Of a DNA stretch of 18,139 nucleotides, positions 6,776 to 15,212 are shown piece after piece. The translations under genes were made by a program, and so were the position numbers. How positions within the stretch are numbered: the stretch's first letter is position 1; each line of letters begins with the position of its first letter. Below the pieces are notes generated by a model. It searched no databases. It was not told where the DNA came from and worked only from the letters and a program-made list of their open reading frames with translations. Location of the stretch: positions 1 to 18,139 of the forward strand of contig CAZLPW010000039.1 in assembly GCA_964561495.1 (NCBI GenBank). The letters run 5' to 3'. This DNA is from CAZLPW01 sp964561495. GTDB lineage: Bacteria > Fidelibacterota > Marinisomatia > Marinisomatales > UBA1611.

Positions 6776-9742
6776 CTATATTGGTTTTTGAAAGCTGAAA
6801 ACCCAATTAGATTTTTCATGGTAGTTTTTATTGCTTTTCCTAGTAAATATTACCGAATCTATTCGGAGATAATAATCCTGACCTAAAATATTTTTATTAA
6901 ACCTAACACCAAAACCAAAATCTCCATAGAATCTAGTACTATAATTATTTTTCGTATTATTCCTATCGTTTCCTAACAACCCAAAATCAAAAAAATTTGC
7001 GATTTGTATATCGATGTCGAAATACTCAATATTTTTATTAATTGAATTTTCTAGTGTAATCGCAATAATCTCCTCACCACCAGGTTCCTCATCCCAAATA
7101 AAGCCTCTTAGATTTCCCTCGCCTGGAAGATGATAATGCTTAAAAAGAAAATCTAAGCCATAAAACTGATCCAATAAATAAGACTTTTGAATTAACTGGT
7201 TAGAAGCGTTGCCTTCAAGATTGAACCCTTCTTGACCAGGAACTCCTTTATCATTAGTAAAAATTTTACCTGCGATCGATCTTTGACTAAAATGAAAGAT
7301 ACCCTTTTTTATAGTGTTTGCTATAACAAATGTAAGTCTGAAAAATTTCCAGCTAGAATAAGGATTTAAAGTCGATGAAAAATTTAAGTCGGTTTTCATT
7401 AATCCTTTGCTTGTCTTCCATCCAAAGTATGAGACACCTAACCTGTCATCGGAACTATCAATAGTGTATCCCATTGATTCTGATCGAAGAGAATCATATT
7501 TAGGCTGGAAATAGAAACCAAGAAGAAAATAATTATTTCTGGAGTTTCCATAATATTTATTATATTTTTTTTCGATTTCAGCACCAAATTCTTTTACTCC
7601 AGGTATATCAAAAGTCCAATATTTAAACTTAGTCTTTGGAAAATGATGCACAAAAGAAAACCAACCATCTAGGTAATAAAGAAAATCTTTTTTACTATAA
7701 TTATAATTTAATCTCAATTTAAAGGATTTATATGGTCCATATTTGTAATTAATTAATGCACCAGGAGCAATATCATTATTAGGCTTATAGTAGTACAAAT
7801 GAGGCTTATATAATAAAACATTTTTGTCTCTGGGATTATATCTATCTATTCCTGGCCAATAAAAAGAAACATATTTCGACATATTTGTAGTATTATTTCT
7901 GTAATCAACATCTAGGGTCTGGAAAAAAGGATCTATATTAATTTGTTTAGGCTTTCTTTCAACTTCATATTTCAATGTGTCACTAAACCAGGATTTTCGA
8001 TTCCACCACCAGAGACTATCAACTGATCCATCTTCTAATTCTGTATGGACCAGCATTGGAAGGAATCGGTCACCTTTACTCCTTATTGGAAGGATTACGT
8101 CCCACTTGTTATGATCATTTTTATTCCAAGACCAATTATAAATTTCATAATCCAAAATATCTGTATCATTTATCCAAGAATCAAAAAACCAGCTTAGATC
8201 TCTATTAGTGTAACTTTCTATTGAGCTCGTAAATCTATTCTTATTGACATGCTTAAATTTCCATGTATTATAGTAATACTGCATTGCACCGAAAAACTTC
8301 TGGTCTCCTAAAAGATAACGCAATTCATTAAGCATAAGAGCAGATTTAGCATAGTGATTGGTTTCTCCTGATCGGTTGGAGGTATAGTTATAAGTTTTTT
8401 TCCCTAGAGGTTCATGGTGTCTAGATCTAATATAATCAATTACATTCCACTGGGCACTAGCGAGTAACCCCGTCCGAGGATAATTTAATAATTGATAAAT
8501 ATCATAGTCATAATCATCTTCATGGTTTCTTCCTGTATAACCATAATTACTAATCATGTAAGCATCTTCTTGAAAAGTAGTAAAACCTTCATCTAACCAA
8601 GCTTCATTAGTTTCATTATTTGCTAAAATTCCATAAAACCAAATATGACCAATTTCATGAGATATAAGATCTTCATTAGATGTCCCATTCATAACCAACA
8701 TAGGGTATTCCATCCCTCCTTTAAGCGCATCGCTGACTGTAACCTGAGGATAGGGATATTGTCCAAAATTTGAGTTCATCCATGATAGAACATTTTTTGT
8801 CTTTTTTATAACATTTTGACTCCAATCGTCTCCATTTGATATATTAAAAAGACAATGAATATCAGTTGAACCCAATTTATCATGTTCATAAACAAAATTT
8901 TCAGATGCAACCCAAGCAAAATCGTGAACATTTTTTGCAAAAAACTGTACATTTCTACGCCCAGTTGTATCTATTAATGCCTTTGTGCTATCAAATATAT
9001 CTGCCCAAACTATAAAGTCTATAGAGGTATCAACTGTAACATCTTCCCACCCTGGATCGCCTTTTACAAGTTCTCCCGTTGCACAAATAATTAACTTTTT
9101 AGGAATATCTAAGGATACAGTAAAATCTCCAAACTCACCATAAAATTCACCTTCTGCATGAAATGGTTCATTATGCCAACCCTGATAATCATATACAGCT
9201 AGCTTAGGATACCACTGCGCCATATTATATTGGCCACTATTATATCCATATCTTTCAATGTGCTGACCAATAATATGTGTCCATTTTAGAGAAATTTTTA
9301 CCTTATCTCTAGGTAAGATAGGTTGCGTAAGAGGTAGCTCAAGGATTGTGTCTTCTATTTTGAATGTATTAGATAATAATTGATTGCCTTGGCTCACATA
9401 GCATTCATCAATTTTTATTCTAGCACTGTAATCATTTTTCCAATTTTTGAAAAACTTTCTTCTTGATTCTCGGCCAAATCTACCCGTGTTATATTCTCTA
9501 TGTTTAACGGACCCTTGCTGGAACGCATTTGGATAAAGATGTAAATAAACCTTGTTTAAAGTATCAGGAGAATTATTATAATAATTAATAATCGATGTCC
9601 CAAATAATGATCTTGAAGGTTCATCAAGAATAATTTCCATTTTATAATCAACTCTCTGCTGCCAATAGGACTTTAAAATTTCTCCAAATAAAATACTCGG
9701 AAAACTAAAAAAAAGAGCAGCGCTAATCCATAAATTGATCAT
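6776..9742 (-). CDS. M1-family zinc metallopeptidase with C-terminal putative beta-barrel
   Basis: The product has 988 residues. A signal peptide (about 1-20) is followed by an M1 aminopeptidase-type N-terminal beta domain and a gluzincin catalytic domain. The zinc site is HEIGH at 362-366, and Glu385 in LDEGF completes the HEXXH-X18-E pattern. The substrate N-terminus recognition motif reads GGMEYP (342-347), the usual bacterial variant of GAMEN. Tyr464 in HYAKSAL is a likely transition-state tyrosine. M1 homologues of this type normally end near residue 620. Here about 360 more residues follow, rich in alternating aromatic and polar strands. They contain GEGNLRGF (874-881), like the LRGF/Y motif of Omp85-type barrels, then strand pairs and an aromatic C-terminus. 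I infer an outer-membrane barrel that displays or anchors the peptidase. It is the last gene of the pyrF operon, 21 nt after the tlpA-like gene. Peptidase activity is well supported; the barrel is an inference. Confidence 0.9.
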   Translation of the reverse strand: MINLWISAALFFSFPSILFGEILKSYWQQRVDYKMEIILDEPSRSLFGTSIINYYNNSPDTLNKVYLHLYPNAFQQGSVKHREYNTGRFGRESRRKFFKNWKNDYSARIKIDECYVSQGNQLLSNTFKIEDTILELPLTQPILPRDKVKISLKWTHIIGQHIERYGYNSGQYNMAQWYPKLAVYDYQGWHNEPFHAEGEFYGEFGDFTVSLDIPKKLIICATGELVKGDPGWEDVTVDTSIDFIVWADIFDSTKALIDTTGRRNVQFFAKNVHDFAWVASENFVYEHDKLGSTDIHCLFNISNGDDWSQNVIKKTKNVLSWMNSNFGQYPYPQVTVSDALKGGMEYPMLVMNGTSNEDLISHEIGHIWFYGILANNETNEAWLDEGFTTFQEDAYMISNYGYTGRNHEDDYDYDIYQLLNYPRTGLLASAQWNVIDYIRSRHHEPLGKKTYNYTSNRSGETNHYAKSALMLNELRYLLGDQKFFGAMQYYYNTWKFKHVNKNRFTSSIESYTNRDLSWFFDSWINDTDILDYEIYNWSWNKNDHNKWDVILPIRSKGDRFLPMLVHTELEDGSVDSLWWWNRKSWFSDTLKYEVERKPKQINIDPFFQTLDVDYRNNTTNMSKYVSFYWPGIDRYNPRDKNVLLYKPHLYYYKPNNDIAPGALINYKYGPYKSFKLRLNYNYSKKDFLYYLDGWFSFVHHFPKTKFKYWTFDIPGVKEFGAEIEKKYNKYYGNSRNNYFLLGFYFQPKYDSLRSESMGYTIDSSDDRLGVSYFGWKTSKGLMKTDLNFSSTLNPYSSWKFFRLTFVIANTIKKGIFHFSQRSIAGKIFTNDKGVPGQEGFNLEGNASNQLIQKSYLLDQFYGLDFLFKHYHLPGEGNLRGFIWDEEPGGEEIIAITLENSINKNIEYFDIDIQIANFFDFGLLGNDRNNTKNNYSTRFYGDFGFGVRFNKNILGQDYYLRIDSVIFTRKSNKNYHEKSNWVFSFQKPI

Positions 9743-9763
9743 GGAACTACTTATTCAATAAAA

Positions 9764-10366
9764 TTAGATATATGGTTTCAAACCATTATAAAAAATATTT
9801 TCTGATCTGGGACCTATATATTTTTTTACTATATAACCTTCTCTATCGATTATAAAAGTTGTAGGGATTCCACTAATGGGTCTACCAGTCGCTTTGCCAT
9901 ATAGGCTAGTGACCATTTGTGACTCATTACCGCTTATATCGGTTAATAGCGTATAATTGATGCCCATCCTATCTGCAAATTGCTGTATCCTTGACGGGGG
10001 ACCAGAGGTAAGAGTTACGCCCAATATTTCAAGACCCTTATCTTGATATTTATCAATTAAAGTTATGAAATCTGGTATTTCTTTTCTACAAGGACCGCAC
10101 CAGGTGCCCCAAAAGTTTAGCATCACAACCTTACCTTTGTAGTCACTTAATTGAATAATATTCCCATCAAGATCAGAAAGAGAAAAATCTGGTGCAAGTA
10201 CAGAACCCTTTGGTCTTTTTTTTATTTGATTTGGATTAACTCTTTTTGAAATATTTTTTCTATCCTTTATTGATAGATTGTTTTGTTTTTTTTGAGCGCT
10301 ACCCTTATCACATGAAATGTTAAATAAAAATGAAATTATAATAATTTTTATTATGTGTCTGTTCAT
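9764..10366 (-). CDS. TlpA/ResA-like thioredoxin lipoprotein
   Basis: An envelope thiol-disulfide oxidoreductase of 200 residues. The N-terminus is a lipoprotein signal (FLFNISC, lipidated Cys19), followed by a basic linker to about residue 55. The AhpC/TSA-Redoxin type fold starts with APDFSLSDLDG (58-68). The active site is WGTWCGPCRKE with Cys90 and Cys93, and the cis-proline loop is GIPTTF with Pro168. TlpA-type proteins reduce periplasmic disulfides, for example in cytochrome c maturation or oxidative repair, and take electrons from DsbD or CcdA. The neighbouring dsbD gene ends only 4 nt before this start, which makes DsbD the likely electron donor. The target protein cannot be told from the sequence. 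Confidence 0.92.
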   Translation of the reverse strand: MNRHIIKIIIISFLFNISCDKGSAQKKQNNLSIKDRKNISKRVNPNQIKKRPKGSVLAPDFSLSDLDGNIIQLSDYKGKVVMLNFWGTWCGPCRKEIPDFITLIDKYQDKGLEILGVTLTSGPPSRIQQFADRMGINYTLLTDISGNESQMVTSLYGKATGRPISGIPTTFIIDREGYIVKKYIGPRSENIFYNGLKPYI

Positions 10367-10370
10367 AACC

Positions 10371-12215
10371 TTACAAATTTAATCCTTTATCAAGAAAATT
10401 AATAAACTTTTGAACATCTCTAGTCATTCCAGGGAAAGTAGCAATTTCCTGATCATCCTTTGTTAATAAAACATAAAAAGGCAAAGCAGCCGTACCAAAG
10501 CGATCAATCTCATATTGTTGTTTTTCACGATAATTATCGCCTCCATCAGTATACAATGCTAATAATATATACTTTTCAAATCTATTCTTGACCTCATCTA
10601 GGGTGAATATATTGGTCTCCATCCACCTGCAATTTGTGCAAGTATATCCAGTAAAATCTATAAATATGGGTTTGTTTTGATTCTGAGCTGCTGAAAACGC
10701 ATCGTCTAGCTCAGTATACCATTTGTGATGAGTTGTTCCTGATTCTGGAGTAATGCCTTCGACTTTTGTCTCTGATACTATTATCGGGGGTAAATAGGAC
10801 TCAATTAGACCGTGAATATTACGGCCAAAAAGTCCAGTACCTAGGTACAATCCAAAACTTAAAAATATCAGACTAAATAGCATTCTAGTAACACCTACTG
10901 ATTCAAGTTTTGTATCATGAGGCAACTGGATCTTTCCAAGAAGATAAAAACCTGTAAATAAAAAAATCATTGTCCATAGAACCAATACACTCGTATAAGT
11001 AAAAACACCCCAGCTCCACACAAGATCAGTATTGCTAAAAAATTTAAAGGCTGCTGCTAATTCCATAAATCCCATTACAACTTTTATTGAATTTAGCCAA
11101 CCACCAGACTTGGGTATTTTGGATAAATATTGAGGAAACAATGCTAGGAAAAAAAATGGTGTCGCAAATGCACCACTAAAAACAATCATCCCAATTATAG
11201 GCCAAAACCATTGACCTTGCGATGCCGCCACCAAAAGCAAGCCCACGAACTGAACCGTGCAAGTAAAAGATGCCAAGGTAAATGTGGCAGACATAAAAAG
11301 CGTACCTAAATAACCGCTTTGCTCTCTTTCCTTTTTCAAAGTAAAATTTTGTAAGCTTGTAGGAAGCTGAATTTCATACATACCAAATAAAGATAAAGCA
11401 AAATACACAAATAAAAAGCCAATGAATAAATTAACCCATGGGTTTGACGCCAACTGGTTAGCTCCAGAGGCTCCAATTAAAATTGCAAGAGATATACCAA
11501 GTAAAGAAAAGATAGCAATAATACCTAAAGCATAGACAGAAGCTTGCTTTATTGGACTTACATCTTTTTCTTCACCTTTTTTGGTAAAAAAGGATACCGT
11601 TATCGGAATCATTGGAAAGACGCAAGGAGTTAACAAAGCTAGAAAACCCATAGACAATGATAAAAGGAAAAAAGAAAAGAATCCCTCTTCAATAGTTTTA
11701 TCAATATTTATATCGCCAGTATTTTTAAAATTTGTCCGTTCTGTTCTAGGAGGCCCCGCTTCTACATTTATTGGAATAGTTAATGATCTTGTATTTGGAG
11801 GATAACACATCCTATCATTACAGACAATATATAGAAAATCAACCTGTATATTGTAAGAGCCAGATGTCAAAGAGCCCTTTAGCTTAACTGGAATTGTAAA
11901 AATCGTACCATTTTTATGGAAATATGATTTGACACCAAAACCCTCATCCCATTTATGCTCTGGCTCTGGCTCAATGATTTCACCAACCATATCTAAAAAT
12001 TCACCCTTAACTGTTATTTGTGTTGGTATCGGGCCTTCAGATATTTTATGTACTGAGTAAATCCGCCAATTCGATTCCATTTCTGCTTTTACTTTAATAT
12101 CTAAAATCTCACCTGCCCGGACGGGCTCATTTTTTAAATAACTTACTGATACAGGGTTCTCTATTTGTGGATAAACAATAGATAAAAAAATAATATACAG
12201 AAAAATTCGAATCAT
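10371..12215 (-). CDS. dsbD: Thiol:disulfide interchange protein DsbD
   Basis: This inner-membrane electron carrier passes reducing power from cytoplasmic thioredoxin to periplasmic thiol proteins. The 614 residues show all three DsbD parts. A signal peptide (about 1-16) precedes an N-terminal alpha domain (about 17-155) with Cys132 and Cys137 in CNDRMCYPP. A transmembrane domain with about eight helices (180-465) carries the two reactive cysteines, Cys198 in LLTPCVFP and Cys319 in ASFTCTVQF. The C-terminal thioredoxin-like gamma domain (about 495-614) has CTNC at 526-529. The alpha-domain cysteines are separated by four residues rather than five as in E. coli. The gene sits 39 nt after the patatin-like gene and 4 nt before the TlpA-like gene, its probable partner. 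No clear Shine-Dalgarno precedes the ATG at 12215. Confidence 0.95.
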   Translation of the reverse strand: MIRIFLYIIFLSIVYPQIENPVSVSYLKNEPVRAGEILDIKVKAEMESNWRIYSVHKISEGPIPTQITVKGEFLDMVGEIIEPEPEHKWDEGFGVKSYFHKNGTIFTIPVKLKGSLTSGSYNIQVDFLYIVCNDRMCYPPNTRSLTIPINVEAGPPRTERTNFKNTGDINIDKTIEEGFFSFFLLSLSMGFLALLTPCVFPMIPITVSFFTKKGEEKDVSPIKQASVYALGIIAIFSLLGISLAILIGASGANQLASNPWVNLFIGFLFVYFALSLFGMYEIQLPTSLQNFTLKKEREQSGYLGTLFMSATFTLASFTCTVQFVGLLLVAASQGQWFWPIIGMIVFSGAFATPFFFLALFPQYLSKIPKSGGWLNSIKVVMGFMELAAAFKFFSNTDLVWSWGVFTYTSVLVLWTMIFLFTGFYLLGKIQLPHDTKLESVGVTRMLFSLIFLSFGLYLGTGLFGRNIHGLIESYLPPIIVSETKVEGITPESGTTHHKWYTELDDAFSAAQNQNKPIFIDFTGYTCTNCRWMETNIFTLDEVKNRFEKYILLALYTDGGDNYREKQQYEIDRFGTAALPFYVLLTKDDQEIATFPGMTRDVQKFINFLDKGLNL

Positions 12216-12254
12216 TTATTTTACAAGTTTAATTAATTTTTTTCTATCTTAATG

Positions 12255-13133
12255 TTAGGTAAGTGAAAAAAGTTTTTCCATTTTGTAAAAAAAGTTACTT
12301 CCCATTTTTATCTGCTCCTTTAACATGCTTATCTCTTTTTCTGCAGCTTTAACTCCATTTTTCAATAACAAAGAAAACTGATTATACTCTGACCAATGAA
12401 GACCTAAAANNNNNNNNNNATCTGCTAGGCGTCTATTCGAAATTAAATCAGCTCTCTTTATAATCTCTAGCATATTAGGATTATCTAGCTTTGGTAGCTT
12501 ACCTCGATCGATATTTATAGCAATCAAGAATTCACATTCATCTCTAATTGTATCGATCGGGATAGGACTGGTAACTCCACCATCAACAATAATTAAATCA
12601 CCATCTTTTGTTGGTTTTACATATCCAGGTATTGAGCAACTTCTTGCAATTGCCTCTACTAAATCACCTGTTTCATATACTTCTTCACTACCAGTTTGAA
12701 TATCAGATGCAACAACCTTAAGTCTTATATTTAGTTCTTCAAATTTTTTTACAGGAAGCAAAAATTCTAGCATCTCATCTATAACATCCCGTTTAATTAT
12801 TTGAGATCTTTCTGGACCGATAATGACTGCAAACTTATCTTCGATTTTTTTTGTAGAATTTTCAAGCAGAGTTTCAAAATTTCTGTTCTCCATCATATCT
12901 AAGGAAGAATGAAATAGCGTTTCAGGATTCATAAGAAACTCTTGAAGTCGCCTTAGAATCCAATCAGGGTCAGGTTTGGAAGCAAACATGGCTCCAATTA
13001 TTGCGCCAATACTTGTACCCGAGATTATCTCAGGAATTATATTGTTTTCTTTGAAGACTTTTAGAACCCCCACATGAGCCGCTCCTCTTGCGCCTCCGCC
13101 CCCAAGGGCTAGTCCTAGGAAAGCATTTTTCAC
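12255..13133 (-). CDS. Patatin-like phospholipase (RssA family), crossed by an assembly gap
   Basis: A serine lipid acyl hydrolase of about 292 residues with a Ser-Asp dyad. The oxyanion loop is GGGGARG (11-17), the nucleophile elbow is GTSIG with Ser41, and the catalytic Asp184 is in DGG (184-186). The short, single-domain form lacking a signal peptide is typical of RssA/YchK-type bacterial patatins, so it probably acts in the cytoplasm or on the inner-membrane face. The start is GTG at 13133, overlapping the preceding gene's stop as GTGA, with a purine-rich GAGAAAAG just upstream. Ten N (12410-12419) fall in codons 239-242; the reading frame happens to continue across them. In relatives the segment after this AD is usually about two residues longer, so the true gap size may differ. 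The physiological substrate is unknown. Confidence 0.9.
   Translation of the reverse strand: MKNAFLGLALGGGGARGAAHVGVLKVFKENNIIPEIISGTSIGAIIGAMFASKPDPDWILRRLQEFLMNPETLFHSSLDMMENRNFETLLENSTKKIEDKFAVIIGPERSQIIKRDVIDEMLEFLLPVKKFEELNIRLKVVASDIQTGSEEVYETGDLVEAIARSCSIPGYVKPTKDGDLIIVDGGVTSPIPIDTIRDECEFLIAINIDRGKLPKLDNPNMLEIIKRADLISNRRLADXXXXLGLHWSEYNQFSLLLKNGVKAAEKEISMLKEQIKMGSNFFYKMEKLFSLT
12410..12419. other. Assembly gap (10 N)
   Basis: Ten consecutive N lie inside the patatin-like gene. The round number suggests a placeholder for unresolved sequence rather than a measured length. Confidence 0.98.
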
Positions 13134-13732
13134 TTTTCTCTTTTTTCCATCCTGATCGTCATTTCAATTTTTTCTAATGGATTGTCTCTTCCATCCCGCT
13201 TTACATTCACTATTTGATTGATGATTGGTTGGCCTTCAGTTACTTTTCCAAACACAGTATAATTATTATTTAGCATTGGAGCATCTGCTGCACAAATAAA
13301 AAATTGACTCCCCGCACTGTTTGGATCTTGTGCCCGAGCCATAGAAAGGACACCCAATGTATGATCTATAGAATTAAACTCTGAAGGCAACATCCAAGAA
13401 GAGGAATCTTTTTCATCCCCAACACCATAAAATTTTGCTGCATGCCCACCAACTCCATGCCTACTTCTATCATCATTTTTACTATTTGGATCACCACCTT
13501 GGATTACAAAACCTGGTATAACTCTATGGAAGATAGTTCCATTATAGTACCCGTTTTTTGAATGCATTATAAAACTTTCTACATGCATAGGTGCTACTTC
13601 AGGAAAAAATTCTACAACCATATCTCCAAATTTAGTAGATATAACCGCCACATCTTTTGTAGGTTTATCACAACTCATAAACTGAACTCCTGTCATTAGT
13701 AATATTAAAACAAATTTTATTATTTTTTTCAT
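13130..13732 (-). CDS. Cyclophilin-type peptidyl-prolyl isomerase, lipoprotein
   Basis: The enzyme catalyses cis-trans isomerisation of Xaa-Pro bonds during protein folding. The 200 residues begin with a lipoprotein signal (TGVQFMSC, Cys21), placing it in the envelope, most likely as a lipid-anchored periplasmic foldase. The cyclophilin core is clear: FHRVIPGFVIQGGDP at 68-82 with the catalytic Arg70 and Gln78, ARAQDPNSAGSQFFI at 132-146, and NNYTVFGKV at 156-164. A longer loop around 90-118 is of the type seen in bacterial cyclophilins. The tryptophan that confers cyclosporin binding in eukaryotic cyclophilin A is not seen at the equivalent place. The start overlaps the pyrE stop by ATGA, and a GGGAG Shine-Dalgarno lies 9 nt upstream inside pyrE (13742-13746), so translation is probably coupled. 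Confidence 0.94.
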   Translation of the reverse strand: MKKIIKFVLILLMTGVQFMSCDKPTKDVAVISTKFGDMVVEFFPEVAPMHVESFIMHSKNGYYNGTIFHRVIPGFVIQGGDPNSKNDDRSRHGVGGHAAKFYGVGDEKDSSSWMLPSEFNSIDHTLGVLSMARAQDPNSAGSQFFICAADAPMLNNNYTVFGKVTEGQPIINQIVNVKRDGRDNPLEKIEMTIRMEKREK

Positions 13733-14301
13733 GAGAAACGACTCCCTGGTTTTTGAATAGGAAGTAACGAAAGCGCTTTTGGCAGGTTTTCTTCTGAATA
13801 GCTAGTTACTTCCAAGTTTATTAGTGAAAATTGATTTTGATGAAGTAAAACAGATTTATTACTTCGATCGACTAGGACACCTACTCCTACGATTTCAGCT
13901 CCAGTATCTTTGACACAACGCTTGACCTCTAAAACTGAGCCCCCAGTAGTTATTACATCCTCAATAATTAGAACCTTTTCTTTTGGCTTAATATTAAAAC
14001 CTCTCCTAATAACCATCTTTCCATTTTTTCTTTCTGCAAAAATTGTTCTAGCACCTAGTTGCCTACCAACTTCGGTCCCTAGGACAACCCCACCAATAGC
14101 GGGTGAAATAACTACGTCTGGCATAAACTTCTTAAAATATTTCGATATAATTTGTGAAAATTTTGTTAAATGTTCTGGAAATTGCAAAACTTTTGCACAT
14201 TGAAAATATTTATCGCTATGCAATCCTGAACTTAGAATAAAATGACCTTCGAGCAGGGAACCAGTACTTTTAAAAATATCAATTATTCTACTTTTATCCA
14301 C
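13729..14301 (-). CDS. pyrE: Orotate phosphoribosyltransferase
   Basis: The enzyme converts orotate and PRPP to orotidine 5'-monophosphate, the fifth step of de novo pyrimidine synthesis, in the cytoplasm. The 190-residue length fits the short bacterial class. The PRPP-binding motif reads VLIIEDVITTGGS at 110-122 with the acidic pair Glu114-Asp115. The N-terminal GSLLEGHFILSSGLHSDKYFQ-type segment (14-34) resembles the Thermus-like OPRT subgroup, in which this region binds orotate. The flexible loop is around 86-105 (AERKNGKMVIRRGF). The start is GTG at 14301, lying inside the last codons of pyrF (8-nt overlap), with GGAAG about 9 nt upstream. The product acts directly before PyrF, so the two genes encode consecutive steps. 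Confidence 0.95.
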   Translation of the reverse strand: MDKSRIIDIFKSTGSLLEGHFILSSGLHSDKYFQCAKVLQFPEHLTKFSQIISKYFKKFMPDVVISPAIGGVVLGTEVGRQLGARTIFAERKNGKMVIRRGFNIKPKEKVLIIEDVITTGGSVLEVKRCVKDTGAEIVGVGVLVDRSNKSVLLHQNQFSLINLEVTSYSEENLPKALSLLPIQKPGSRFS

Positions 14302-15088
14302 CTAAAATATCTTCCATTTTTTCAATATACTTTTTTGCTTCAAAACGAATTCTATTTTTACTCATGTCGCCAGCAAAACTAATTCCCCTAGAAACATTAA
14401 TCAAAGCTGTTCCATTTTTATTTCCAATTTTAACACTCTGTTTTAGATCTCCGCCCTGTACACCTATACCAGGAATTAGTAAAGGCATATCGGGCGTTAA
14501 ACTCCGTATCCTTTGTAATTCTTTTTGTGCGGTCGCACCAACGACCAAACCAACATTTTTGTTTTTATTTAACTTAAGAGAAACCTCAGCAACTCTTTCG
14601 TATAAACTTTTTTTATTAAGATTTAAATTTTGGAATTCTAGAGATGAGGGGTTGGAAGTTTTACATAAAATAAAAACCCCTTTTTTTGGATCACCAAGAA
14701 ATGGCCTAATACTATCCGTCCCCATATATGGATTTAAGGTCACTGAATCAAAACAAAAATGAGAAAATATACTTTCCGCGTACTGAAAAGCTGTATTACC
14801 AATATCACCTCTTTTTGCATCAGCAATAGTAAGCGCATCTTTCCCAATATATTCTACTGTTTCTTCCAACCATTTAAAACCCGCACTTCCCCATCTTTCA
14901 AAAAAGGCAAAGTTAGGTTTAAAAGCAGTTGCTAAATCTATTGTTGCATCAATCACTAAACGCGTATGATACTTTAAATCTTCAAGATTTGTTGTATTCA
15001 ATAATTTTGGATCCATATCTAGCCCAATGCAAAGACATGATTTCTTTTTATTTATAGCTGATCTAAGCCGCTCATTGAAAGTTTCCAT
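14294..15088 (-). CDS. pyrF: Orotidine 5'-phosphate decarboxylase, subfamily 2
   Basis: The enzyme decarboxylates OMP to UMP, the last step of de novo pyrimidine synthesis. The product has 264 residues from the ATG at 15088, a length typical of the type 2 family. The signature DAKRGDIGNTA (90-100) contains the catalytic Asp90, Lys92 and Asp95 cluster. LCIGLDMDP near residue 19 is the first barrel strand, and LIPGIGVQGG (204-213) and the VSRG segment (232-235) form the phosphate-binding end of the TIM barrel. Start choice is not fully settled. AAGGG (15107-15103) lies 14 nt before the ATG but only 5 and 8 nt before two TTG codons at 15097 and 15094, which would add three or two residues. It is the first gene of the probable seven-gene operon running to 6776. 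Confidence 0.94.
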   Translation of the reverse strand: METFNERLRSAINKKKSCLCIGLDMDPKLLNTTNLEDLKYHTRLVIDATIDLATAFKPNFAFFERWGSAGFKWLEETVEYIGKDALTIADAKRGDIGNTAFQYAESIFSHFCFDSVTLNPYMGTDSIRPFLGDPKKGVFILCKTSNPSSLEFQNLNLNKKSLYERVAEVSLKLNKNKNVGLVVGATAQKELQRIRSLTPDMPLLIPGIGVQGGDLKQSVKIGNKNGTALINVSRGISFAGDMSKNRIRFEAKKYIEKMEDILGG

Positions 15089-15212
15089 AGACAACAAAGT
15101 TACCCTTATAATTTTAATATCTACAAATTTGAATTTTATTATTTATTTTAATTATCATTAACATATGATATAGTTAAACTAAAGATATAAGTTGCTATAA
15201 ATTTTAATATTT
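15089..15212. promoter_or_regulatory. Divergent intergenic region between pyrF operon and GNAT gene
   Basis: This AT-rich stretch of about 124 nt must hold the promoters for the pyrF operon (leftward) and the acetyltransferase gene (rightward). It contains an inverted repeat TATCAT-TAACAT-ATGATA at 15153-15170 and an overlapping TTAAC/GTTAA pair (15158-15162 and 15173-15177). Neither a clear sigma70 -35/-10 pair nor a UMP-type attenuator was seen. The promoter role is inferred from gene orientation. Confidence 0.5.

Noticed and set aside
13910..14762. Plus-strand open frames of 97 and 132 codons opposite pyrE and pyrF
   Set aside because: Both are fully antisense to strongly recognised enzymes with intact motifs and lack a ribosome-binding site.
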